DNA from: Longimycelium tulufanense | GTDB taxonomy: Bacteria; Actinomycetota; Actinomycetes; Mycobacteriales; Pseudonocardiaceae | DNA: 64,000 bases | Reading direction: 5' to 3' | NCBI RefSeq assembly: GCF_014645795.1 | Contig: NZ_BMMK01000006.1 | Location: 158,826-222,825, forward strand | Shown: positions 1 to 8,563 of the stretch, piece after piece | Layout: each line of letters opens with the position of its first letter | Numbering within the stretch: position 1 is the stretch's first letter | The notes under the pieces: generated by a model | What the model saw: the letters and a program-made list of their open reading frames with translations, nothing else | What the model was told of the DNA's origin: nothing | Database searches by the model: none | Position numbers and translations under genes: made by a program

Positions 1-1
1 C

Positions 2-70
2 AAGATTGGCACGGAGCTGGTGCGCACCTGGCGCACGGTCCTGCCGGACAAGCGAATCGAGCAATGGTGA
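2..70 (+). CDS. C-terminal tail of an upstream gene (partial)
   Basis: An open frame enters from the left edge and ends at a TGA that overlaps the next start codon (ATGGTGA). Only about 22 residues are visible, ending in RIEQW, which is too few to assign a family. The overlap shows that this gene and the HAD gene after it are translationally coupled and probably belong to the same glycan operon. Confidence 0.45.
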   Translation, partial: KIGTELVRTWRTVLPDKRIEQW

Positions 71-678
71 TTGCGGCACTTTTCGATCTCGACGGCACGC
101 TCGTGGATCTCGGGGCACCTGCGGACGATTTGGCGGAGCTGAGGGCGCGGCTGCGTGCCCTCGCCGAGGCCGAGGGGGTGCTCCTACACCACTTCGGGAT
201 CTTTCCGATGTACCGGGCGCTGTGCGCGGCCGGACGCGGTGCGGCCGGGGCGCGTACGCTGATCGACTCCTACGAGGTGCGATGGGCCCGCTCCACGGCC
301 CGCCCGCTGGTCCGTCCTGACCTGCTCGCGGCCCCGATCCGACTGGTGACCAGCAATGGTCGTGCCTGCGTGCAGGCCCTCCGCGCGGAGGGCCTGCTTC
401 CCGGAGGGGACGGGCGGGACGTCACCCGGGACGAATGTGCGGACCTCAAGCCGTCCGCCGATCCCCTGCTGCGGGCGGTTTTCGGGCTCCCCGCGGATGT
501 TTCCCTGCCGTTCGTCGGGGATGGTCGGGTGGACCGGCAGGCCGTCGACGCCTATCTGGTCAGCGGTGGCCGTCCACCCCTGCGGTTCGTGCCGGTCGCC
601 CCTGGCACCGGCTCCCCGGAGCCGGTGCGTTCCGCGGATGAGTTGCTCGCCGAGTTGGGAGGTGTGCCGTGCCGATGA
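64..678 (+). CDS. HAD-family phosphatase
   Basis: This 204-aa protein is a haloacid-dehalogenase hydrolase. Motif I is DLDGT (nucleophile Asp8, acid/base Asp10), motif II is the TSN near residue 97, motif III the lysine of LKPS near 130, and motif IV GDGRVD near 152. The helical region between motifs I and II would form a cap. Such enzymes remove phosphate from sugar phosphates or nucleotides, and the neighbouring sugar genes favour a sugar-phosphate substrate, but nothing in the sequence fixes it. The ATG overlaps the previous stop, and its own TGA lies inside the next gene's start region, so three genes are coupled. Confidence 0.88.
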   Translation: MVIAALFDLDGTLVDLGAPADDLAELRARLRALAEAEGVLLHHFGIFPMYRALCAAGRGAAGARTLIDSYEVRWARSTARPLVRPDLLAAPIRLVTSNGRACVQALRAEGLLPGGDGRDVTRDECADLKPSADPLLRAVFGLPADVSLPFVGDGRVDRQAVDAYLVSGGRPPLRFVPVAPGTGSPEPVRSADELLAELGGVPCR

Positions 679-1481
679 CGGCTCCCTGGGGGCACCTGGT
701 CACGGAACGACGGTTCTCGCTCACCGCCGACCAGGACTGGGCGCCGGAGTGGGCGACGCGGGCGCTTCTCGACTGGGCTCATGCCGCCAATCTGCCGTTG
801 CACGTGTTTCAGACCAATCCCTCCCCGGCGCTGGACGAGGCGGCGAGAGCCGGCGCGATCACCCGTGGCTGGCACCCGAACTTCGCTCCGGGCTCCTCCC
901 ACGGTTCCGATCCACGAGCGGTGGTGGCGCACTTGGCCGGCTTCCTCCCCGGGGTTCGGACCGTCCGCTCGCACGGGTTCAGCGAGAGCTATCAGGCGTG
1001 GCTTGCCCTGGCCGATGCCGGGATCCGCTTCGACTCGCAGTTCCCCTCGGCGTTCTCCGGTCATCTGCTGCCGATGGTCCACGCCAGCGGCATCGTGCGG
1101 TTGCCCGTGTGGTTCGAGGACGACGTGTGGATGCGACTGTTTCCCGGGGCCGGAGAGATTTCCCCGATACGGCGGACCCTCGCGTGCCCGGGCCTGAAGA
1201 TCCTCAACGTGCACCCGGTCCACATCGCGCTGAACAGTCCGAGGATGACTTTCTACGACACGCGTCGGGAGGCAATCTACAACGGGGACGGTCCGCTGGC
1301 GGCGCATCCCGGCTTCGGCGTGCGGGACGCGGTCGAGGCGGTCGTTGCCGCCGCTCGGAACGATGGTGCGGACTGGTACTCGTTCGAGGACCTGTGTGAC
1401 GAGGTCGCGCGGCTGGTCGCCGCGAGTGAGGAGCTTCAGGCGACCGCGCCCGTCCTGGCTCCGCCGACCGCGGCCGGCTGA
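669..1481 (+). CDS. WbmS-type polysaccharide deacetylase-like protein
   Basis: A 270-aa protein resembling WbmS-like members of the polysaccharide deacetylase fold. Candidate metal ligands lie in TADQDWAPEW (Asp21 and Asp23), GWHPNF (near residue 76) and RSHGFSES (near 103), with a late HPVHIAL motif. Homologues sit in O-antigen and other surface-polysaccharide loci and are presumed to deacetylate an amino sugar. The GTG at 669 has a GGGAGG ribosome site 6 nt upstream. An ATG at 675, overlapping the previous stop as ATGA, is an alternative start. The gene converges with the dehydrogenase gene across a 43-bp gap. Confidence 0.75.
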   Translation: MPMTAPWGHLVTERRFSLTADQDWAPEWATRALLDWAHAANLPLHVFQTNPSPALDEAARAGAITRGWHPNFAPGSSHGSDPRAVVAHLAGFLPGVRTVRSHGFSESYQAWLALADAGIRFDSQFPSAFSGHLLPMVHASGIVRLPVWFEDDVWMRLFPGAGEISPIRRTLACPGLKILNVHPVHIALNSPRMTFYDTRREAIYNGDGPLAAHPGFGVRDAVEAVVAAARNDGADWYSFEDLCDEVARLVAASEELQATAPVLAPPTAAG

Positions 1482-1524
1482 CCACGACTCGACTCGGGCG
1501 CGTGCCGACGGTACTTGTACACGA

Positions 1525-2562
1525 TCAGTACACGCCAATGCCTTCCGGAGCCTGCGTGCGGACCCCGGATCGCGCACGTTCGGACGTCCATACGGCGCTT
1601 TCCCGGAGGCGAGCTACCACACGGTGCGCCGGCAGGATGCGACGGCGTTCCGTCGTCGCGTCCAGCCGGCCCCACAGCACACCGAGGAACCGGTCGAGCT
1701 GGCTGGCCAAAGGCTCCCGCGAGGACACCAGCTCCGGGATCTCGATGACGGCCTGCTGCCGGTAACCGAGCCCGTCCGGGCTGACGGCCTCGTGCGAGAC
1801 GTGCCGGTAGAGCGTGACGTCCCGGCGTAGCAGGTCGATCTCCACCAGCCGGCCCACCTCATGGATCACCAGCGACCGGACCTTGCGCTGGCCGATCCGG
1901 CTGGCCGAGACGGTCGCGAGTGCGCCGTCGGCAAAGGACAGGACGGCCTCGGCCACGTCCTCCGCCTCCGATCCGGACAGCGGATGGAAGTAGCCGAACG
2001 TGCCCTGCACCATGGCGGGCTCGACACCGCCGAACACCTGGATCGCCAGGTCGACGTCGTGCACGAGCAGATCCCATGCCACGCCGGTGCGGATCCGTGG
2101 CGCATACGGCGAGTGCCGGACGGCGCTGACGTGCACCGGTTCGCGGAGCAGGGGTAGCGCGGTCAGCACGGCCGGGTTGTAGCGCTCCAGGAACCCGCAC
2201 ATCAGGGGCACGTCCCGGCGCTCGGCCAGCCGCACGACGTCCTCGGTCAACACCAGGTCGGCGCACACGGGTTTCTCGACGAGGAGCGGGATGTCGTGCT
2301 CGAGCACGTGCTGGGCCAGCTCGTGGTGCGTTTCGGTCGACGACGCCAGCACCACGGCCTCGACCTGGTCGAGCAGATCGATCTCGGGGAACCAGGGCAC
2401 GCCGAAGCGCTCCGCCAGTGCCCGACCGACCACCGGAGACGGGTCGACGACCGCGGCGAGGTCGGCCTGCGTCGACTGGGCGATCACGCGCGCGTGCAGG
2501 GACCCCATCGAACCGCAGCCCACCAGCAGAACCCTGGCTCTGGCGCCGTTGCCGCTCCTCAT
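1525..2562 (-). CDS. Gfo/Idh/MocA-family sugar dehydrogenase
   Basis: A 345-aa NAD(P)-dependent oxidoreductase. The Rossmann motif GCGSMGSLHAR starts near residue 16 and the family-typical EKPVC lies near 95. The C-terminal half is the beta-sheet substrate domain. In WbpB-type pathways such an enzyme oxidises C3 of a UDP-hexose derivative so that the partner aminotransferase can add an amino group. The ATG overlaps the stop of the upstream DegT gene by 4 nt (ATGA), so the two are coupled. The sugar-pathway role is inferred from that pairing and from the acetyltransferase at 5.1-5.9 kb. Confidence 0.85.
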   Translation of the reverse strand: MRSGNGARARVLLVGCGSMGSLHARVIAQSTQADLAAVVDPSPVVGRALAERFGVPWFPEIDLLDQVEAVVLASSTETHHELAQHVLEHDIPLLVEKPVCADLVLTEDVVRLAERRDVPLMCGFLERYNPAVLTALPLLREPVHVSAVRHSPYAPRIRTGVAWDLLVHDVDLAIQVFGGVEPAMVQGTFGYFHPLSGSEAEDVAEAVLSFADGALATVSASRIGQRKVRSLVIHEVGRLVEIDLLRRDVTLYRHVSHEAVSPDGLGYRQQAVIEIPELVSSREPLASQLDRFLGVLWGRLDATTERRRILPAHRVVARLRESAVWTSERARSGVRTQAPEGIGVY

Positions 2563-3656
2563 GCGGCGAATACCTCACGCACGGCGGCGATCACGGTATC
2601 GACATCCGCGTGGCTGAGCGCGGTGTGCACGGGTATGGACAAGCACTGCCGGGCAACTCTCGCCGCCACCGGCACCTCCGCCGCAATGACATTGGGATGT
2701 TCTCGGTAGCACGGGTGATCGAAGACCACCCGGGGGTAGTAGACGCCGCTGCCGACGCCCAGCTCGGCGAGCCTGGCAGCCAGCTCGTCCCGCGTCACCG
2801 GGGCGTCGTTGGTGACCAGGACGGTGTACTGGTGCCAGACGTGGGAGCGGCCGGGCAGCTCGCGGGGAACCCGTAGGCCCGGCAGCTCGGCGAGTCCGGC
2901 GCTGAGCCGGGCGGCATTCTCCTTCCGTTGCGCCACGAGGCGTGGAAGTCGTTCCAGCTGTGGGATGGCGACGGCGGCGTGCAGGTCGGTCAGTCGGTAG
3001 TTGTACCCCGCAAGCTCGTACCGGTAGCGCTGCCGCATGCCCTGGTTGCGCAGCAGGCGGAGATGTTCGGCGAGCGCGTCGTCGTCCGTGGTGATCGCGC
3101 CGCCCTCCGCGGAGGTGACGTTCTTGGTGGCGTAGAAGGAGAAACAACCGGTTCCGAAGTCCCCCACGGGACGGCCCTGGAAGGTCGCGCCGTGCGCCTG
3201 GGAAGCGTCCTCGACCAGGTGCAGACCGTGCTCGTCGGCGACCGCTTCGATCTTACCCATGTCGGCGGACTGGCCGTAGAGGTGAACAGGGAGCAGCGCC
3301 GCGGTGTTCGGGCCGATGGCGGCCGCCATCGCGTCCGGGTCCACGCAGAAGTCGTCCTCGCGAATGTCGGCGAACCGCGCGGTGGCCCCGGTTCCCAGGA
3401 TCGCGTTGAGGGTGGCGACGAACGTGAACGGGGAGGTCACCACCTCGTCACCGGGGCCCAGACCGAGCGCCTGCAACGCCGCGGCCAGCGCGACCGTGCC
3501 GTTGGCGACGGCGACCGCGTGCCGGGTGCCGGCCATCTCGGCGACCGCCGCCTCGAAACGTTCGACCATCGGGCCCTGGGCGAGGATGCCGGAGCGGAGC
3601 ACCGCCAGGACGTGGGGCTCGGAGTCCCGGACGTCCACCGCCGTGATTGGGATCAT
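2559..3656 (-). CDS. DegT/DnrJ/EryC1/StrS-family PLP aminotransferase
   Basis: A 365-aa sugar aminotransferase of the WbpE/PseC/DesV type. The lysine in the SFYATKN segment should be the Schiff-base lysine, and the EDASQAHGA segment supplies the PLP-contacting aspartate. The start is set at the ATG where homology begins (MIPITAVDV), preceded by GGAAG; an open frame of 31 more codons upstream has no family resemblance. The enzyme would add an amino group, normally from glutamate, to a keto-sugar nucleotide made by the dehydrogenase encoded just downstream. The gene is divergent from the flippase-like gene. Confidence 0.9.
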   Translation of the reverse strand: MIPITAVDVRDSEPHVLAVLRSGILAQGPMVERFEAAVAEMAGTRHAVAVANGTVALAAALQALGLGPGDEVVTSPFTFVATLNAILGTGATARFADIREDDFCVDPDAMAAAIGPNTAALLPVHLYGQSADMGKIEAVADEHGLHLVEDASQAHGATFQGRPVGDFGTGCFSFYATKNVTSAEGGAITTDDDALAEHLRLLRNQGMRQRYRYELAGYNYRLTDLHAAVAIPQLERLPRLVAQRKENAARLSAGLAELPGLRVPRELPGRSHVWHQYTVLVTNDAPVTRDELAARLAELGVGSGVYYPRVVFDHPCYREHPNVIAAEVPVAARVARQCLSIPVHTALSHADVDTVIAAVREVFAA

Positions 3657-3965
3657 GTTCGTTCGCTTCCAGCAGGGGGCCGCCGACAGGGGTGGCCGGC
3701 GCGCGCCGGCACCGAACGATTCGCGCACGGTACGCGACCGATCGACCACGGAAGGTTAGTCAGTCGAGGCGACCTTCTCCGCAAGCTCCATCCGAACGGG
3801 CGACAATCGGGTCCTGTTTTCGCAGTTCATCGGGCATCTGGACCTGCTGCGGGCCGGTTTTGGGCCTCGGCTACATTGCCGAGCCCGGGACAACCGGCCT
3901 ACGTCACCCCAGATCGCGTGCCTGTTGCGGTGGTTCGCGCCGGGGTGGCTGAAGCGGAGGATCCG
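3657..3965. promoter_or_regulatory. Divergent intergenic region between glycan transcripts
   Basis: About 309 bp without a credible gene separates two divergent glycan transcripts and must hold both promoters. At 3866-3883 a dyad with 6-bp arms (CTCGGC/GCCGAG) flanks TACATT, a good -10 hexamer pointing toward the flippase-like gene. Nothing else stands out. Confidence 0.35.
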
Positions 3966-5144
3966 TTGACGATCGAACAGGCAGTCCTGCCTCGGCCGGC
4001 GTACGGCCGCACCGCGCCCCCGGGCGCGGCCAGCCCGGTTTCCGGCGCACTCGCGGTCGTTCCGGCGTCAGGTGACCTCTCCACCGCCACCCCCGCACTC
4101 ACCACGGAGGTAGCCGACTCGGGCACGGCGTCGGCGCGTGCCCGGGAAGCGGCCGACACGGTCGGGCCGGAGGGCGCCTCCGCCGGGAAGGCGGGTGTCC
4201 TGCTGCGACGCGGCCTGCTCGTCCTGGTCCTCGCCGGGGCGGCGTGGGCGCTGGTCGCCCACTGGCACCAGGTGTGGGCGACCGTGCTCGCCGTACCGGG
4301 CCCGGCGCTGGTCGCGAGCATGCTCGCGCTGCTCGCCGGCCTGGTCGCCGGCACCGTCAGCTGGCGGGTCGTGGTCGACGACCTGGGTGAGCCGGTGGGC
4401 ACGTTCCGGGGTGCGCAGATCATGCTCGTCGGCCAGCTCGGCAAGTACGTGCCCGGCTCGGTGTGGGCCTACCTGCTGCAGATGGAGCTGGGCCGGGCGG
4501 TGGGGCTGCCCAGGGCGCGGATCTTCACCGCTTCGTTGCTGCACGTGGGTATCGGTGTGGTGGGCTCGCTGGTGCTCGGCCTGCTGGCCCTGCCCGTGGC
4601 GCTGACCGACCATCCCGAGACGCTCTGGCTTTTCCTGCTGCTCCCGGTGGGGCTGGCGGCGTTGCATCCGAGGGTGTTGAGCTGGGGTGCGTCGCGGGTG
4701 TTGCGGCTGCTCCGCCGATCCCCGCTCGAGCGTCCACTCCAGTGGCCAGTGGTGCTGCGCGCACTGGGCCTGGTCTTGTTGTCCTACACGCTGTTCGGGC
4801 TGCATCTGTGGTTGCTCGCCACGTCGCTGGGTGCGCGGGGATGGTCTGGGCTGACCGTGTGCATCGGCGCGATGGCGATGGGCTTGGTTGTGGGGATGTT
4901 CGCCTTCTTGCTGCCCTCCGGTTTGGGCGCGCGGGAGGCGGTTGTGGTCGCCGCGTTGCTGGCGAGCGGGATGTCGGTGGTCGAGGCGGGCGCGTTCGCG
5001 GCGTTGTCACGGATGATGTTCACCGTGGCTGACCTGGCCATGGCGGGCGGTGCCGCGTTGCTGGCGCGGTGGCGGGCGCCCGCTCCGGTTTCTTCCGTGC
5101 CCGCTTCTTCCGTTGCTGCCTCGCCGGTTCAGGGGACGGCGTGA
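3966..5144 (+). CDS. Flippase-like integral membrane protein (UPF0104/LPG synthase TM-domain family)
   Basis: A 392-aa protein with an Ala/Pro/Thr-rich N-terminal tail of about 75 residues followed by roughly eight membrane helices. The conserved LGKYVPGSVWAY motif and a late LPSGLGAREA motif are typical of the flippase-like LPG-synthase transmembrane family. Members are linked to lipid or lipid-linked sugar translocation. The TTG start is chosen because GGAGG lies 5 nt upstream; much longer upstream open frames run antisense to the aminotransferase and are not credible. The stop overlaps the GTG of the acetyltransferase gene, so a role in export of the locus's acetamido-sugar lipid is likely but inferred. 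Confidence 0.82.
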   Translation: MTIEQAVLPRPAYGRTAPPGAASPVSGALAVVPASGDLSTATPALTTEVADSGTASARAREAADTVGPEGASAGKAGVLLRRGLLVLVLAGAAWALVAHWHQVWATVLAVPGPALVASMLALLAGLVAGTVSWRVVVDDLGEPVGTFRGAQIMLVGQLGKYVPGSVWAYLLQMELGRAVGLPRARIFTASLLHVGIGVVGSLVLGLLALPVALTDHPETLWLFLLLPVGLAALHPRVLSWGASRVLRLLRRSPLERPLQWPVVLRALGLVLLSYTLFGLHLWLLATSLGARGWSGLTVCIGAMAMGLVVGMFAFLLPSGLGAREAVVVAALLASGMSVVEAGAFAALSRMMFTVADLAMAGGAALLARWRAPAPVSSVPASSVAASPVQGTA

Positions 5145-5860
5145 CGCAGGTTCACCCGAACGCGGTGGTCGGAGCCGGTGTCGAGTTGGGCGAGCGGGTC
5201 GTGGTAGGCCCGAACGCGGTGTTGTTCGGGCCGTGCCGGATCGGCGATGACTGCTGGATCGGCCCCGGATGCGTCATTGGCACACCGCCGGAACTGACGA
5301 CCGCGCAACACGATGCGGGCTGGGAGGCGCGATCGGAGTGGGCGGGCGTGGAGATCGGCCCCCGGACCGTGGTGCGCGAGTTGAGCACGATTCATCAGGG
5401 CAGCTACCGCAGCACGCGGGTGGGTTCGGACTGCTGGCTCCTGAACCGTTGTTACGTCGCCCACGACTGCCTGGTTGACGATCGGGTCACCCTTTCCGCC
5501 GGCGTGAGCCTGGGTGGGCACGTGCGGGTCGGCGATCGCGTGAACGTGGGGATGAACGCGGTCGTGCACCAACGTCGTGTGGTTGGACCGGGGTCGATGG
5601 TGGGCATGGGTAGCGCGGTCACGCGGGACGTGCCGCCCTTTGCCAAGGTTTACGGCTCCCCGGCCCGGTTGCGGGGTGTGAACGTGGCGGGAATGGCCCG
5701 CGTCGGGATCGCGGAAGACGTGGTTCGGCTGCTCTCGGCGGCGTATGCGGAGCCCGTGCTGCCCGATGCGGTGCCCAGCGTTCTTACCAGAGCTTTTGCC
5801 TGGTGGTCCGCGGCGGAGCCCAGCCGGCCGCTGGTGTCTGCGACAGCAACCGCCGAATGA
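5141..5860 (+). CDS. Left-handed beta-helix (LpxA/WbpD-like) sugar N-acetyltransferase
   Basis: A 239-aa hexapeptide-repeat acyltransferase. Residues 5-75 and 95-165 hold repeated [LIV]-G-x4 turns (VVGAGVELGERVVVG, then VSLGGHVRVGDRVNVG), and YVAHDC near residue 105 resembles the catalytic-histidine region of LpxA. The GTG start overlaps the flippase gene's stop and is preceded by AGGGGA. With the dehydrogenase and aminotransferase nearby, the likely reaction is N-acetylation of the newly introduced amino group on a UDP-sugar (WbpD-like). An O-acyltransferase role cannot be excluded. Confidence 0.82.
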   Translation: MTQVHPNAVVGAGVELGERVVVGPNAVLFGPCRIGDDCWIGPGCVIGTPPELTTAQHDAGWEARSEWAGVEIGPRTVVRELSTIHQGSYRSTRVGSDCWLLNRCYVAHDCLVDDRVTLSAGVSLGGHVRVGDRVNVGMNAVVHQRRVVGPGSMVGMGSAVTRDVPPFAKVYGSPARLRGVNVAGMARVGIAEDVVRLLSAAYAEPVLPDAVPSVLTRAFAWWSAAEPSRPLVSATATAE

Positions 5861-6024
5861 CATCCGTGCAATTACGTCTACTACTCTTCGCATTCAATTC
5901 CGGAGAGTAGTCGGTTTTTACCCTACGTCACCTTTCGTGGTGCGAGTGCGTACCGTTCGAAGCACAATTTCCGCACCCTCCGTGGGTATGTCCGTTCACA
6001 CACCGGACCTGCGGGAGGTGCCTG

Positions 6025-7017
6025 ATGCGACCGATGTTCGTGGTTCTTCGGGTACTTGCGGCGGTGCTCCTGCTGACCACGGCGTCCGCAGCGCACGCAC
6101 CTGGTCGCGTGGATCGTTCTGTCTCCCCCCTGCGCACGCTCGACGTTGGGCTGGTCGAGCGGAACGGCGCTGAGGTCGGCGACGGTCGGCAGTTCTCGAT
6201 GGTGGGGCTGCGGTGGCCGGGGCAGCGGCCCCCGGGGTTGCGGATCCGTGCCGGGTCCCCAGGACAGGGGTGGACGCGCTGGTTCGAGATCGAGCCCGAT
6301 GAAGGGCATCCGGCGAGTGAGCCGGTGTGGACCGGTTCGGCGACCAGACTCCAGGTCAGGGCGGACATGGCGGTTTCGGGCCGGCTTTCGGCGGTGCTCA
6401 TCGATCCCGGGCGGCTTCTCCGGGACGTTTCGCCGCGGAAGAACGACGCCGGTGTGATCACGCGGGAGGAGTGGGGTGCCGACGAGAGCCTGATGTGTTG
6501 GGAGCCGGAGTATGCGGACAACGTTTACGCGGCGACCGTGCACCACTCGGCGGGCACCAACGACTACTCGCCCGAGGAAGCGCCTCAACTCGTGCGCGCG
6601 ATCTACCTTTATCACGTGCAGGCGCTTGGTTGGTGCGACATCGGATACCACGCGTTGGTCGACAGGTACGGCAGGGTCTACGAGGGACGCTTTGGTGGGT
6701 TGGACACGGCAGTGTGGGGCGCGCACGCGCTGAACTTCAACGAGGGCACCACCGGTGTCTCGCTGATTGGCGATCACCGTGGGACTCCTCCGACTCCTGC
6801 GGCACTGGAGGCATTGGCCTCATTCCTCGCGTGGAAGTTCCCGATCCACGGTGTGGACCCGCGTGGCACGGTCGGACTTCCGCCGCGTTTTCCACAGTTG
6901 ACGTTGCACACGGTGTTCGCCCATCGCGACGTCAACCCGACCGAGTGTCCGGGTGATGGCGGCTACCGTCACCTCCACTGGCTACGACACCGCATCGCAG
7001 AGCTGATGCCAGGCTGA
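6025..7017 (+). CDS. Secreted PGRP-type N-acetylmuramoyl-L-alanine amidase
   Basis: A 330-aa exported protein: signal peptide over residues 1-24, a beta-rich N-terminal region, and an amidase_2/PGRP domain from about 145. Zinc ligands are visible as His173 or His174 in VHHSAGTN, His300 in AHRDVNPTECPGD and Cys308 in the same segment. It would cleave the lactyl-alanine bond of peptidoglycan outside the cell. The start has GGAGG 6 nt upstream. The gene stands alone, with 164 bp before it; its location next to a surface-glycan locus fits cell-envelope work, but no operon link is seen. Confidence 0.92.
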   Translation: MRPMFVVLRVLAAVLLLTTASAAHAPGRVDRSVSPLRTLDVGLVERNGAEVGDGRQFSMVGLRWPGQRPPGLRIRAGSPGQGWTRWFEIEPDEGHPASEPVWTGSATRLQVRADMAVSGRLSAVLIDPGRLLRDVSPRKNDAGVITREEWGADESLMCWEPEYADNVYAATVHHSAGTNDYSPEEAPQLVRAIYLYHVQALGWCDIGYHALVDRYGRVYEGRFGGLDTAVWGAHALNFNEGTTGVSLIGDHRGTPPTPAALEALASFLAWKFPIHGVDPRGTVGLPPRFPQLTLHTVFAHRDVNPTECPGDGGYRHLHWLRHRIAELMPG

Positions 7018-7095
7018 ACATGTGCCTTGCCTCGCAACAACTTCCGATGCTGCGTTCGGGAGTACCCTGGCGAAACTTGTTTCGCTACAAGGCGA

Positions 7096-7767
7096 TCAAC
7101 TTGCGATCTTCAGCTCTTCGCTGAGGTGCTTGTCCAGCGTCGTGCGGACGAGCGCCGCAGCCAGGGAGGCGATCTCGCTGTCGTCCACGAGCTTGGCGAG
7201 CTTCTCGGGATCACGAGGTAGCCCGAGACGGGCGGCGGCTTCGAGGGCCCGCTTGTCGAAGTAGGGCTGCACTTCGGGCCATACCGCCTGCACCTCCCGA
7301 CAGAAGATGTCGGCTCCGACGTCCCCGATGCGGGGCATCTTCTTCAGCAGGCGCCGCAGCTCCCGCACGTCGCCGCCGGCTGCTTCCCGCATCTTGCGCA
7401 GGTCGCCGTCGTAGACGTCGAGCACCATCTGCGCGCCGGACGCGAGCCGGGTGGAGGTGCTCTCGTCGTAGCGCACGTAGTGCGCGCGGCCGAGCGCGTG
7501 GACCCGCTCCCGCCAGGTGGCCTGTCGCATCTTCTTCGGGGTCGTCCAGCCGGACCCGAACAGCTCGCGTGCCGCGGCGACCGCGAGATCGGCCTTGATC
7601 CGGATGGACAGCAGCACGGTCAGCACCAGGAGCTGGTACAGCGGGGCGGGCTTGTCGGCGAGCCGGATGCCCGCCTCCTCGGCGTACGTCTGTCCCGCGT
7701 GTTTCAGCAGTTCACGAACCTTGTCCCCGGTCACGTCCGGGGAGTACCCGAGAGCGCCGGTCGTCAC
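7096..7767 (-). CDS. Helix-hairpin-helix (endonuclease III-like) DNA repair protein
   Basis: A 223-aa protein with an HhH-GPD-like layout. The hairpin PRIGDVGADIFCREVQ lies near residues 148-163 and is followed by a conserved aspartate region (PYFDKRAL). The endonuclease III lysine and the C-terminal 4Fe-4S cysteines are absent, so it may be a glycosylase relative of altered chemistry or only a DNA-binding member. The GTG at 7767 overlaps the preceding hydrolase gene by 56 bp; a GTG at 7734 would shorten this to 22 bp. Confidence 0.72.
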   Translation of the reverse strand: MTTGALGYSPDVTGDKVRELLKHAGQTYAEEAGIRLADKPAPLYQLLVLTVLLSIRIKADLAVAAARELFGSGWTTPKKMRQATWRERVHALGRAHYVRYDESTSTRLASGAQMVLDVYDGDLRKMREAAGGDVRELRRLLKKMPRIGDVGADIFCREVQAVWPEVQPYFDKRALEAAARLGLPRDPEKLAKLVDDSEIASLAAALVRTTLDKHLSEELKIAS

Positions 7768-8563
7768 GCAGCCGGGCGCGGAGCAGGTTGACGTACGCCT
7801 CCGGGTGGCTCAGGTGTGGGGCGTGCCCCGCACCTTGCACCCGCGCCACGGCGGCGCCGGGCAGCTTCTCCCGCAACGCCGCGACCACGGCTCGGTAGGT
7901 GGGCGGGGTGGCGGTACCCGTCGTCACGGTTACCGGCACGCCCGAGCCCGCCAGGGCCGACGGGTCGACCGCGAGCCGGTCCGGGTCGCGGTGCTGGTCG
8001 AGCCAGGTGTGGGCGTTGGCGACCGCGGTGGCCCGAAGGTCGTCGTCGAACAGCTCCGCCCAGCTTCCGGGGCCGAAGCCGACGTGGTCGACGAAGGTTC
8101 GGGCGCCAGCCTCGGCGTCGCCGGCCTCGAGGAGATCTGCCGCCTGGCGCATCCACCGCCCTGCCTCGGCCCGCGTCCCTTCGTCGACCAGTGCGAACAG
8201 CGGTGGCTCGTGCACGAGGAGGCTGCGTGCGGCCGTGGGCCGGTGGGCGGCGGCCAGCAAGACGACCGAACCGCCGTAGGAGTGGCCAACGAGGTGGGCC
8301 GAGCCGCCGGCCAGCTCGTCGACCACCGTCAGCAGGTCCGCGGCGTCCTCGCGGATCGATCCCTGCCCGGGCGGCGCGCTGCTGCGCGAGTGGCCCCGCC
8401 GGTCGTAGCGGATGACGGTGTGCGTCTCGGCCAGGGCCGGGGCCACGGCATCCCAGCTCCGGTGGTTGTCCCCCGACCCGTGCACCAACACCACGGCGGG
8501 CCCGGAGCCGGCCCGTTCCCAGGCCAGCTCCGCCCCGCCAACCCGTAGCCGGCCGGCCGTCAC
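7712..8563 (-). CDS. Alpha/beta hydrolase
   Basis: A 283-aa alpha/beta-fold hydrolase. The oxyanion-hole motif LVHGSGD is near residue 26, the nucleophile elbow GHSYGG carries Ser95, and the catalytic histidine is in GAGHAPH near 249. The substrate is unknown. Its GTG overlaps the stop of the LLM oxidoreductase gene upstream (GTGA), so the two are co-translated. The HhH gene follows with overlap, making a three-gene leftward operon. Confidence 0.85.
   Translation of the reverse strand: MTAGRLRVGGAELAWERAGSGPAVVLVHGSGDNHRSWDAVAPALAETHTVIRYDRRGHSRSSAPPGQGSIREDAADLLTVVDELAGGSAHLVGHSYGGSVVLLAAAHRPTAARSLLVHEPPLFALVDEGTRAEAGRWMRQAADLLEAGDAEAGARTFVDHVGFGPGSWAELFDDDLRATAVANAHTWLDQHRDPDRLAVDPSALAGSGVPVTVTTGTATPPTYRAVVAALREKLPGAAVARVQGAGHAPHLSHPEAYVNLLRARLRDDRRSRVLPGRDRGQGS

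Noticed and set aside
2928..3965. N-terminal extension of the flippase-like protein
   Set aside because: It lies antisense to the aminotransferase and lacks homology; a GGAGG-supported TTG at 3966 fits the family.
5917..5938. Fifth copy of the MerR-type motif (ACCCTACGTCACCTT) upstream of the PGRP gene
   Set aside because: It lacks CGTCAG and the TAGNNT -10 at the fixed 2-nt distance.
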